From the NCBI GenBank assembly GCA_937895305.1, contig CALAXS010000485.1, positions 1-7,189 on the forward strand: a stretch of 7,189 nucleotides of DNA, read 5' to 3'. The notes beneath the pieces were generated by a model, which ran no database searches, was not told the origin of the DNA, and saw only the letters and a program-made list of their open reading frames with translations. This document shows positions 1 to 6,241 of the stretch, piece by piece. Numbering within the stretch: the stretch's first letter is position 1; each line of letters begins with the position of its first letter. The position numbers and the translations under genes were made by a program. The stretch comes from an uncultured bacterium. Lineage in GTDB: Bacteria > Hydrogenedentota > Hydrogenedentia > Hydrogenedentales > JAEUWI01.

Positions 1-674
1 CAGACCTGTTGCGCCAGATCCACCAGCACCCCATAACGTAGTTCACAGGCATAGTTCAGGCAGATTAGACTCACAGGCGTCCCGTTGGCTTTAGAGAAAT
101 GACTGAAGACCCGCTCCCGACCCACGCAACTCATGGCGTAGTCGCCATCAGGATTTAAGGTATCCGACTCAAGAGAACCACCACGATTTACCGGCACAAG
201 TCCGTAGACATTGCCGGTAGAAAATGCGGCGATTCGACTATCCCTGTATTGCTCTGCAATCGCACCGGGCAAATAAGCGTTCATGGCCCAGGCCAAAGCC
301 TCGTTACCAGTGGAACCAAATTTTGTCCCGGTCATATAGACCACATTGGGCGCATCGGGCAGTTTGGCCCGTTGCGCAGGGTCGAGCAGGTCGCAAGCAA
401 TACACTCAACCCCATACCCTTCCAGTTCTGCACGGGCCGCTGGATTGGAAAAGCGGGACACCGCCATGATTCTGCGTGGGGCTGCACCCTCGGACTCCAG
501 TTGAGTACAAGCACTTCGGGCCATACGCGCCATGGTAGGCCCCATCTTCCCCCCGGCACCGAGAAAGAGCACGTCACCTTCCAGCTTGCGAAAGGTGTCT
601 ACCACACCAGGGGTCGGACGACTGAGTAATTCGTCCAACTGCTCTTCATTTTCTATGTAGTCAGGAATGTCCAT
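1..674 (-). CDS. NAD(P)-binding epimerase/dehydratase-like SDR protein, 3' end off the window
   Basis: The 224 visible residues form a Rossmann-fold protein of the extended SDR (NAD-dependent epimerase/dehydratase) type. After a ~33-residue polar N-terminal arm comes VLFLGAGGKMG (residues 35-45), a GxGGxxG dinucleotide-binding loop; D95 in the CDLLD segment, the FSTGNVYG segment (151-158) and Y179 follow the usual SDR order. The position four residues after Y179 is C183, so the usual YxxxK lysine is missing (YAMSC, then GRER). No signal peptide is seen, so the protein is probably cytoplasmic. The substrate is unknown; proteins of this look often sit near Gfo/Idh and DapA-like genes, which fits a sugar or sugar-acid role (inference). 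The start is uncertain: ATG at 674 and an in-frame ATG at 686 both lack a good Shine-Dalgarno. The C-terminus, with the substrate domain, is cut off by the window edge. Confidence 0.85.
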   Translation of the reverse strand, partial: MDIPDYIENEEQLDELLSRPTPGVVDTFRKLEGDVLFLGAGGKMGPTMARMARSACTQLESEGAAPRRIMAVSRFSNPAARAELEGYGVECIACDLLDPAQRAKLPDAPNVVYMTGTKFGSTGNEALAWAMNAYLPGAIAEQYRDSRIAAFSTGNVYGLVPVNRGGSLESDTLNPDGDYAMSCVGRERVFSHFSKANGTPVSLICLNYACELRYGVLVDLAQQV

Positions 675-755
675 AGGGGCTATCATAGCGATTCGAATGT
701 AAAAAAGAAACCGCCACGGTAAGCAGCCACCGTTCCCCCTGTGCAGTCCTTAGGA

Positions 756-911
756 CCAAGCCAGATTGCCACGTCGCTGCGCTCCTCGCAATGACGGGTG
801 AGGTGGAGACATCATATGTTAATAATCGGTTCGCCCCTCAGCAGTACATAAAATACACAGTACCCTGTCATCGCGAGACGAGTGTACACGAGGCGTGGCA
901 ATCTGGCTTGG
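756..911. repeat. Inverted pair of REP-like elements (REPIN/MITE-like)
   Basis: An 18-base sequence, CCAAGCCAGATTGCCACG at 756-773, recurs as its exact reverse complement at 894-911. Inside each arm the similarity continues imperfectly: the left arm runs on to CTCCTCGCAATGACG (to 796), and the right arm begins with GTCATCGCGAGACGAG (867-882). The whole is two inverted copies of a REP-like unit around a ~70-base centre that could fold into a long imperfect hairpin. Units of the CATTGCGAG...GGCAATC type are common dispersed repeats in many bacteria (recalled, not searched). They fill most of the 675-988 gap between the divergent genes; apart from this pair and the ribosome site near 977 I see nothing convincing in that gap. 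Confidence 0.8.
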
Positions 912-988
912 CCCGTAAATCTGAAACTGGGGACAGTCGTCCCTGACCTGTTACCATGTTCCCTGGCACATAAACTGGGAGTAATATT

Positions 989-1720
989 ATGCGTATAATA
1001 AAATGTAGCTTTTTACTGGGCTTGGCGCTTCTACTGTGCACTTGTACCGCCTTCGCGGACGAAGCCCCCTTCGAATATGTCGACCTCTTCAACGGCAACG
1101 ACCTCACTAACTGGGTGGATGTTAACACCAGCCCCGAGACCTGGTTCGTGGAAGACGGCCTGCTCAAGTGCAAGGGGCTACCCATCGGCGTTATGCGTAG
1201 TGAAAAGCAATACGAGAATTTTCTCCTCCATATCGAATGGCGGCACATGGAAGCGGGCGGGAACTCCGGGGTATTTATCTGGAGTGAAGGCACGGTGCCT
1301 GAGGGGCGCAGGCTGCCCAAGGGCATGGAAGTGCAGATGCTGGAACTGGATTGGCCCAATCAACACCGCGATAAAAAGGGCAAGCCCGCACCCATTGGAT
1401 ACATCTCGGGCGAACTCTTCGGTGCCAACGGCCTCATCACCACCCCGGACAATCCCCGTGGTGAACGCAGTCAATCTGTCGAACTCCGCTGCAAGGGTAA
1501 AGGCGAATGGAACACCTACGATGTGGTCGCTGTAGACGGCACCGTCAAGCTAAGCATTAACGGAAAATTTGTGAACGGTATACGCAATGCATCCATCAAG
1601 AAGGGCTACCTTTGCATGGAATCCGAAGGCGCGGAGATCCACTTTCGCAAGATTCAGATAATGGAACTCCCCGCTGGCATAACCACACCAGAAGAGACCG
1701 CACCATTAATCAAGGAATAG
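989..1720 (+). CDS. Secreted DUF1080 / 3-keto-disaccharide hydrolase family protein
   Basis: This 243-residue protein belongs to the DUF1080 family (PF06439, now named 3-keto-disaccharide hydrolase), a concanavalin-like beta-sandwich. Residues 1-23 are a Sec signal peptide: basic start MRIIK, hydrophobic core FLLGLALLL, and AFA before D24 as signal peptidase I site. Cysteines lie near the end of the core (C17, C19), but neither has a good lipobox, so a soluble exported protein is more likely than a lipoprotein. Family hallmarks are LFNGNDLTNW (33-42), the IEWRHMEAGGNSGVFIWS segment, PKGMEVQMLELDW, WNTYDVVAVDGTVKLSINGK, and a final GYLCMESEGAEIHFRKIQI. Length is typical of a single-domain member. 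GGGAG at 977-981, seven bases before the ATG, supports the start. Its probable job is hydrolysis of oxidised (3-keto) glycosides or glycan binding outside the cytoplasm; the exact substrate cannot be read from sequence. Confidence 0.92.
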   Translation: MRIIKCSFLLGLALLLCTCTAFADEAPFEYVDLFNGNDLTNWVDVNTSPETWFVEDGLLKCKGLPIGVMRSEKQYENFLLHIEWRHMEAGGNSGVFIWSEGTVPEGRRLPKGMEVQMLELDWPNQHRDKKGKPAPIGYISGELFGANGLITTPDNPRGERSQSVELRCKGKGEWNTYDVVAVDGTVKLSINGKFVNGIRNASIKKGYLCMESEGAEIHFRKIQIMELPAGITTPEETAPLIKE

Positions 1721-1733
1721 GGCCAACAAATCT

Positions 1734-1751
1734 TTCCCACTTTGGTGGGAA
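1734..1751. repeat. TTCCC/GGGAA hairpin downstream of the DUF1080 gene
   Basis: TTCCCAC (1734-1740) and GTGGGAA (1745-1751) form a perfect 7-base-pair stem with a four-base loop, 13 bases after the stop of the DUF1080 gene. There is no T-run after it, so it is not a classic intrinsic terminator, though it could stabilise or end the transcript. It belongs with the other TTCCC/GGGAA hairpins in this window. Confidence 0.65.
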
Positions 1752-1841
1752 TCTCCACTTAAATACACCAGGCCCAGAAAAAAGGACAAAAACCCAGTAT
1801 TACCAATTTGTCCATCGCAAAGGGTGCTTCAAAAAAAGTCT

Positions 1842-1859
1842 TTCCCGTGAAAGCGGGAA
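1842..1859. repeat. TTCCC/GGGAA hairpin with GAAA loop upstream of the GH88-like gene
   Basis: TTCCCG (1842-1847) pairs with CGGGAA (1854-1859), extended by a T-G wobble that closes a GAAA tetraloop (1849-1852). It lies 54 bases before the start codon at 1914, so if transcription comes from further upstream it would sit in the 5' leader. It closely resembles the widespread bacterial repeat TTCCCGCGAAAGCGGGAA with one change in the stem (recalled, not searched). Confidence 0.65.
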
Positions 1860-1913
1860 TTGCCATAAAATCTTTGCTATCATATCGGGAACACGCTTTA
1901 AATCGAGGTTGCT

Positions 1914-3308
1914 ATGGAAATCAATACCACACTCAGTCCACAGGATTTACAGAACGCTTTGTCCCGTTTTTTCGCCCTGTCGGGCGTGAAGATCAAGGCC
2001 TTAAACGAAACCTGGGATCCTGAAAAGGGTTCCCCGGTCATTACGGTGGAAGGCAAGTACAGCACCCGAGGGTGGACGGAATGGACCCAGGGCTTTCAGT
2101 ATGGGTGCCAGATCCTTCAGTTCGACGCGACGGATGAAGTTTCCTTCCTGAACATGGGCCGTAAAAACACCATCGATCACATGGCACCCCATGTGAGTCA
2201 TACAGGTGTACACGATCATGGTTTTAACAATGTGTCCACCTACGGCAACCTTCGTCGTCTGGCCCTGGAAGGGCGGAGCAGCACGTCCGAGGATTTGCTG
2301 GAGCACTATGCACTGGCCCTGAAGGTATCCGGTGCCGTGCAAGCGGCCCGCTGGGCCACGACAGCCGAAGGTAGCGGGTACATTTATTCCTTTAACGGTC
2401 CTCAATCCCTTTTCAGTGACACCATCCGCTCCTGCCGCAGTCTCATGTTAGCCCATCAACTGGGGCATGTACTCATGGGCGAAGGGGACCAAGCCATTTC
2501 CCTGTTGAAACGAGCCGGGGAACACATCATTAACACGGCACGGTACAACGTTTATTATGCCGATGGTCGCGACCACTATGACCTGCGTGGACGTGTAGCC
2601 CACGAGAGTATTTTCAACACCACTAACGGGCAATATCGTTGCCCCAGCACCCAGCAGGGCTATTCGCCCTTCAGCACCTGGACCCGGGGACTGGCCTGGA
2701 TTCTGTTGGGCGCAGCGGAGGAACTGGAATTCCTACAAACGCTAAGCGACGATGACTGCGAATGTCTGGATGGGCGAAAAGCATTCGAGGATTTACTCTT
2801 GCAGATGGCGAAGGCGACGAGTCAGTTCTATATCAACCATTGTTGCGCCGATGGAATTCCGTATTGGGATACGGGTGCACCGGGCGTGGTCAATTTACCC
2901 ACCTATGGCGAAGGGCCGAGTCAGCCAGACAGTCCCTATGAACCGGTGGACAGTTCTGCGGCTGCTATAGCTGCACAGGGTCTTTTGCGACTGGGACATT
3001 ATCTGGGGCTGGACAATGAATCAGGCCAGCGCTACTGGCAAGCGGGATTGACGGTTGCAGTGACACTCTTCAAGGCACCCTATCTCTCTGAAGACCCGGA
3101 ACATCATGGACTTCTCCTTCATTCCATATATCATCATCCCAACGGCTGGGACCACATCCCTGCCGGTAAAGCGGTCCCCCAGGGCGAGTCGTCCATGTGG
3201 GGCGATTACCACGCCATGGAATTGGCGGTGTACCTGAAACGAATCATTGAAGACAAACCTTACCTCACCTTCTTTGGTGCGGTTGCAGACCAGAAAGCCC
3301 AAGCATGA
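1914..3308 (+). CDS. GH88-like glycoside hydrolase (unsaturated glucuronyl hydrolase type)
   Basis: This 464-residue protein looks like a GH88 unsaturated glucuronyl hydrolase, an (alpha/alpha)6-barrel enzyme that hydrates the double bond of 4,5-unsaturated uronic acids left by polysaccharide lyases. Matching segments in order are GWTEWTQGF (53-61), VHDHGFNNVSTYGNLRRL with D101 (99-116), SDTIRSC with D169, STWTRGLAW (254-262), PVDSSAAAIAAQGLLRL (344-360) and SSMWGDYHAMEL (426-437). D101 and D169 occupy the places of the two catalytic aspartates of Bacillus UGL (D88 and D149) by motif order; that alignment is my inference. It is longer than the usual ~380 residues and has no signal peptide, so it should act in the cytoplasm on imported oligosaccharides. 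GAGG at 1905-1908 precedes the ATG by five bases. Its stop overlaps the start of the next gene (ATGA), indicating translational coupling. It could also be a divergent GH105-like enzyme. Confidence 0.82.
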   Translation: MEINTTLSPQDLQNALSRFFALSGVKIKALNETWDPEKGSPVITVEGKYSTRGWTEWTQGFQYGCQILQFDATDEVSFLNMGRKNTIDHMAPHVSHTGVHDHGFNNVSTYGNLRRLALEGRSSTSEDLLEHYALALKVSGAVQAARWATTAEGSGYIYSFNGPQSLFSDTIRSCRSLMLAHQLGHVLMGEGDQAISLLKRAGEHIINTARYNVYYADGRDHYDLRGRVAHESIFNTTNGQYRCPSTQQGYSPFSTWTRGLAWILLGAAEELEFLQTLSDDDCECLDGRKAFEDLLLQMAKATSQFYINHCCADGIPYWDTGAPGVVNLPTYGEGPSQPDSPYEPVDSSAAAIAAQGLLRLGHYLGLDNESGQRYWQAGLTVAVTLFKAPYLSEDPEHHGLLLHSIYHHPNGWDHIPAGKAVPQGESSMWGDYHAMELAVYLKRIIEDKPYLTFFGAVADQKAQA

Positions 3309-4453
3309 AAACCCACACTGTCGGAATAATTATGAACGGCGTCACCGGGCGCATGGGTACCAACCAGCACCTCATCCGCTCCATCGTAGCGATTCGCGAA
3401 CAGGGTGGCATCGCACTCGGCCCCGGCGAACGCATCATGCCGGAACCCGTGCTCGTAGGACGCAACGAAGACAAGCTTCGCGCGTTGGCATCGGCCCACG
3501 GCGACCTCGCCATCAGCACCGACCTGGATGCCGTGCTGGCCGACCCCAAGTACACCGTCTACTTTGACGCACAGACCACACAACGGCGTTATGGTGCAGT
3601 GAAGCAGGCCATCGCTGCAGGCAAACACATTTACTGCGAAAAACCCAGTGCATGCACATCCGCCGAAGCCCTGGAACTGGACCGGCTCGCCAAGGTCGCA
3701 GGCGTGAAGCATGGCGTCGTACAAGACAAGCTGTGGCTTCCCGGCCTCATGAAACTCAAGTACCTTATCGACACAGGCTACTTCGGGAAGATTCTGTCTG
3801 TCCGGGGCGACTTCGGCTATTGGGTCTTCACGGGCCACGGTCAACCTGCCCAACGGCCTTCCTGGAATTACCGTAAGGAAGATGGTGGCGGCATCATCAC
3901 CGATATGCTCTGCCACTGGCGCTATGTGGTGGATAACCTCTTTGGTAACGTAACCAGCGTAAGCTGTCTCGGCAATGTCGACATCGAAGAACGCATCGAC
4001 GAAAATGGCAAGGCCTATACCTGCACCGCAGACGACTCCGCCTATGCTACTTTTGTAACCGACCAGGGCACCATCTGCCAGTTCAACTCCTCCTGGTGTA
4101 CCCGCGTGCGCCGCGACGACCTCCTCACCATCCAGGTCGACGGCACAAACGCCTCCGCCGTGGCGGGTCTCCGCAACTGCGTGGTCCAGCACGACGCCAA
4201 CACGCCCAAGCCCGTATGGAATCCCGACGTGGACAGCCCCATCGATTTCTGGTCGGGCTGGACGGATGTACCCACCAACCAGATCTTCGACAACGCCTTC
4301 AAGGTGCAATGGGAACTCTTCCTCAAACACGTGGTCACTGACAGCCCCTTCCGCTGGGGCATGATAGAAGGCGCCAAAGGGGTGCAACTCGCCGAGCTGG
4401 GCCTGGAATCCTGGGCAAAACGCGCCTGGGTGGATGTGCCTGTATTGGGGTAG
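3305..4453 (+). CDS. Gfo/Idh/MocA family NAD(P)-dependent oxidoreductase
   Basis: This 382-residue enzyme has the two-domain Gfo/Idh/MocA layout and would oxidise or reduce a sugar, inositol or sugar-acid hydroxyl with NAD(P). The N-terminal Rossmann domain has the binding loop NGVTGRMG (11-18) and VGRNEDKLRAL (51-61); CEKP (111-114) is the family's EKP motif, followed by QDKLWLPGLMKLK (140-152). The C-terminal domain contains GGGIITDMLCHWRYVVD (194-210), where D200 and H204 fit the usual catalytic Asp/His pair. No twin-arginine or Sec signal is present, unlike many exported relatives, so it is cytoplasmic. Its ATG overlaps the stop of the GH88-like gene by four bases, so both are made from one message and probably act on the same compound. 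In the context of a DUF1080 protein, a keto-sugar chemistry is attractive but unproven. Complete at both ends; substrate not predictable. Confidence 0.93.
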   Translation: MKTHTVGIIMNGVTGRMGTNQHLIRSIVAIREQGGIALGPGERIMPEPVLVGRNEDKLRALASAHGDLAISTDLDAVLADPKYTVYFDAQTTQRRYGAVKQAIAAGKHIYCEKPSACTSAEALELDRLAKVAGVKHGVVQDKLWLPGLMKLKYLIDTGYFGKILSVRGDFGYWVFTGHGQPAQRPSWNYRKEDGGGIITDMLCHWRYVVDNLFGNVTSVSCLGNVDIEERIDENGKAYTCTADDSAYATFVTDQGTICQFNSSWCTRVRRDDLLTIQVDGTNASAVAGLRNCVVQHDANTPKPVWNPDVDSPIDFWSGWTDVPTNQIFDNAFKVQWELFLKHVVTDSPFRWGMIEGAKGVQLAELGLESWAKRAWVDVPVLG

Positions 4454-4480
4454 GAATAGAACAGCAGATCGAGCCGTACT

Positions 4481-4505
4481 GGTTCCCATGCTCTGCGTGG
4501 GAACC
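4481..4505. repeat. Palindromic hairpin repeat, left bracket of the gene remnant
   Basis: GGTTCCCA (4481-4488) and TGGGAACC (4498-4505) pair perfectly; further T-G, G-C and C-G pairs extend the stem to about 11 base pairs with a TCT loop. It starts 27 bases after the stop of the oxidoreductase gene, so it could cap that transcript, but no T-run follows. A closely related copy in the opposite orientation lies at 4843-4870. Confidence 0.75.
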
Positions 4506-4507
4506 TA

Positions 4508-4837
4508 GGCGAGAAAACTGGAAGTATCAGTAACAGCCAGACTGGCTACAATACTAGAAACCAAAGACCAGAAATTAAAAATCATAAAACCAATAAAGAC
4601 TTTTTTCAAGCATTCCAAGAGCTTGTACAGAGAATTGAATGTAATGGAAACCCAAAAGCAGCACAAAGACTGAGCGAAGGCTTCTCATGCCTTAATGGCT
4701 TGACAGACGGATGGGGTCTTCTCATGGAATCAATAGAAACTACGTTGGCTCAGGATCTGGACAACTTAGAAAATGCTGACGTAAGGGAACTTGAGGACGT
4801 TCTAAAAGATGTATGCAAAGTGGTATACAGACGTTGA
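4508..4837 (+). pseudogene. Start-less remnant of a small helical protein gene
   Basis: An open frame of 109 codons ends at TGA 4835-4837 and reads like real protein, particularly from about 4598: FFQAFQELVQRIE, CNGNPKAAQRLSEGF, LNGLTDGWGLLMESIE, then the acidic helix DLDNLENADVRELEDVL and the basic end CKVVYRR. Heptad-like hydrophobic spacing suggests two or three helices. The only in-frame ATG is at 4724, deep inside the similar-looking part, and no GTG or TTG lies between the left hairpin and 4700, so the 5' end appears lost or replaced. The first third (4508-4600) is A-rich and low in complexity. The stretch is more AT-rich than the flanking genes, suggesting a separate origin. I do not recognise the family. 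An unusual start codon or a truncated but expressed protein cannot be excluded. Confidence 0.5.
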
Positions 4838-4842
4838 TGTAT

Positions 4843-4870
4843 GCATTCCCACGCGGAGCATGGGAACGAG
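4843..4870. repeat. Palindromic hairpin repeat, right bracket of the gene remnant
   Basis: TTCCCA (4846-4851) pairs with TGGGAA (4861-4866), with two further inner pairs around GGA. Its reverse complement, GTTCCCATGCTCCGCGTGGG, differs by one base from the 20-base stretch GTTCCCATGCTCTGCGTGGG at 4482-4501, so the two copies are inverted relative to each other. It begins five bases after the stop codon of the remnant frame. The sequence type is a common dispersed repeat of bacterial genomes (recalled, not searched). Confidence 0.75.
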
Positions 4871-4933
4871 GGGGAAGCTCTTTGTTGATGCGGGACATCT
4901 TGCACAGTTCTGGTTAGGATTTATCACGGGGAG

Positions 4934-4954
4934 ATTCCCAATCAAGTTGGGAAT
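4934..4954. repeat. TTCCC/GGGAA hairpin in the convergent gap
   Basis: ATTCCCAA (4934-4941) and TTGGGAAT (4947-4954) form a perfect 8-base-pair stem with a five-base loop, TCAAG. It is flanked by GGGGAG on the left and GACAGG on the right, resembling the widespread GATTCCC...GGGAATGAC repeat. It lies between the convergent oxidoreductase and glycosyltransferase genes and could limit read-through in either direction, but no T-run adjoins it. Confidence 0.65.
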
Positions 4955-4999
4955 GACAGGATGGTGGAGAATCAATGACGAGCACTGCTCACCTGCGAA

Positions 5000-5038
5000 C
5001 TTTGTTCCTCCACCTTTGTGCTCTTTGTGTCCTTTGTG
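5000..5038. repeat. CTTTGTG short tandem repeat tract
   Basis: CTTTGTG begins at 5014, 5023 and 5032, an exact nine-base period, and a variant, CTTTGTT, begins at 5000. The tract is followed by GAAAAGG. It resembles dispersed CTTTGTG/CTTTGCG tracts seen between genes in other environmental bacteria (recalled, not searched). No coding role is apparent. Confidence 0.55.
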
Positions 5039-5073
5039 TTGAAAAGGAATTTTCTTGTTCCCTCTCCACTCTT

Positions 5074-5106
5074 ATCCGTACCCATCCGCACAATCCGCGT
5101 CATCAG
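5074..5106. repeat. ATCCG short-period repeat tract
   Basis: ATCCG begins at 5074, 5084 and 5093, and ATCAG at 5102, giving a nine-to-ten-base period in an otherwise pyrimidine-rich stretch just downstream of the glycosyltransferase gene. It completes the 684-base gap 4454-5137, in which I found no intact gene. Similar ATCCGCGTMATCCGCG tracts occur between genes in many metagenome-derived genomes (recalled, not searched). Confidence 0.5.
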
Positions 5107-5137
5107 CGTTCTATCCCCTCTTACTCACTTCCTCCCC

Positions 5138-6241
5138 CTACTTCCCGGCGATGTCTTTCAGTACCCGCTCGTACTGATCCGCGAGGTGTTCCCAGCTATA
5201 GGCTTCTTCGATACGCTTCACTGCGAGACCACGAAGTTCATCCACACGCTCGGGGTGTTCGATGAGGTATTTCATCTTGCCACAGAGGTCGTCGTCTTTG
5301 AGGGTGTAGGTGAGCCCGGAGTCCTGCACGACGAAGGCATTGTCCACGGTGTTGAGGGTCATGACGCAGGTGCCCATCCCCAGGGCTTTCAACAGGCCGA
5401 GGCTGGTGCCGCCCGGCTGGTTGCCATGCAACACGTCATAGGCCCCATGGTGCAGGGCTTCCACATGGTCATTGTCATAGATGGATCCGGGGAAAATAAT
5501 CCGGGGGTCATCCGTCAATTTGCGCAGCGACGCTGCATAGGCACTATCGGACGCATCGCCCCCGGCGAAGAAAAGCTTTTTGTCCGTATCCAGTTTCTCG
5601 AATTCGCGGATAATGTATTCGCAGCTATTATCGGGCACATGACGGCTGAGAAAAAGGAAATAGCCGTCTTTCTCCAGGCCATGGTCTGCCAGTAAATCCA
5701 GGTGACGGTGTTCGGTCTGGATATTGGCACCGTTGGGAATATGGACAGGGTCACATTCGAAATCTTCGGCATAGTAGTCGCTCACCGATTTCGCGTCGAT
5801 GATGAGCTGGTCACAGACCTTGGACGCGATGAAGGCACTGCCATAAATAAAGCGTCGGGCAAAAAAGCCCCACTTGGGGCGACGCCAGTCAAAGCCATTG
5901 GGGTTCAGGGCGATATGATTGCCGAAGATCTTGGGAATAATACACAGGGTCGATATGGCCGGGTTAAATGCGAGAATCGCATCAGGCCGTTCCTTGATAA
6001 CGTGGATACAGGCGAGGAGGCTGTGGCTGTAGGTATCGGTCACCTTGGACTTCATACTGGGCAGATTGATACGGCGTATCCCCCTGTAATCCACCATGCT
6101 ATCGTCTTCGGAACCCGTACGGCAGTAGCAACTCACATCATGCCCACGCTCGACGAGCCGTGCGCCGATTTCCTCGGCACAGGTCTCCAGCCCCCCATAT
6201 TTTGCGGGGACACCCCGAATCCCCAGAATTGCTATTTTCAT
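5138..6241 (-). CDS. GT4-type glycosyltransferase with DUF1972-like N-terminus, probable rhamnosyltransferase
   Basis: This 367-residue protein has the two-domain GT-B layout of family GT4. The start, MKIAILGIRGVPAKYGGLET (1-20), is the DUF1972 (PF09314) signature found in rhamnosyltransferases such as pneumococcal Cps2T. The acceptor domain continues to about residue 180 (NPNGFDWRRPKW at 113-124, HIPNGAN at 167-173). The donor-binding domain has FLFLSRHVPDNSCEYIIREF (195-214), LFFAGG (223-228), and HGNQPGGTSLGLLKALGMG (272-290). The donor-site glutamate, normally in LLEA, is K285 here. No membrane segment is seen; it should work at the cytoplasmic face of the inner membrane, adding a sugar to a lipid-linked or polysaccharide acceptor. 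AAGG lies about ten bases before the start. It is divergent from the rmlC-like gene, whose product feeds dTDP-L-rhamnose synthesis, so rhamnose is a likely donor (inference). Length is normal for the family. Confidence 0.88.
   Translation of the reverse strand: MKIAILGIRGVPAKYGGLETCAEEIGARLVERGHDVSCYCRTGSEDDSMVDYRGIRRINLPSMKSKVTDTYSHSLLACIHVIKERPDAILAFNPAISTLCIIPKIFGNHIALNPNGFDWRRPKWGFFARRFIYGSAFIASKVCDQLIIDAKSVSDYYAEDFECDPVHIPNGANIQTEHRHLDLLADHGLEKDGYFLFLSRHVPDNSCEYIIREFEKLDTDKKLFFAGGDASDSAYAASLRKLTDDPRIIFPGSIYDNDHVEALHHGAYDVLHGNQPGGTSLGLLKALGMGTCVMTLNTVDNAFVVQDSGLTYTLKDDDLCGKMKYLIEHPERVDELRGLAVKRIEEAYSWEHLADQYERVLKDIAGK

Noticed and set aside
868..1474. Minus-strand frames of 163 and 98 codons over the DUF1080 gene
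   Set aside because: They overlap a gene with a signal peptide, a good ribosome site and full family motifs, and one begins within the REP-like repeat.
3260..4489. A 409-codon open frame on the minus strand opposite the Gfo/Idh gene
   Set aside because: It is an antisense shadow. Its translation has no recognisable domain, and the plus strand has clear Gfo/Idh motifs and an ATGA overlap with its neighbour.
4481..4505. Rho-independent terminator for the GH88-Gfo/Idh pair
   Set aside because: The stem is strong, but no T-run follows it, so a classic terminator is not supported.
4481..4870. Integron attC sites around the gene remnant
   Set aside because: The palindromes lack the GTTRRRY and RYYYAAC core boxes, and there is no integrase in view.
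4809..5042. A 77-codon frame starting at ATG 4809
   Set aside because: It runs across the hairpin repeats and the CTTTGTG tract, has no ribosome site and ends in a low-complexity Cys/Leu-rich tail.
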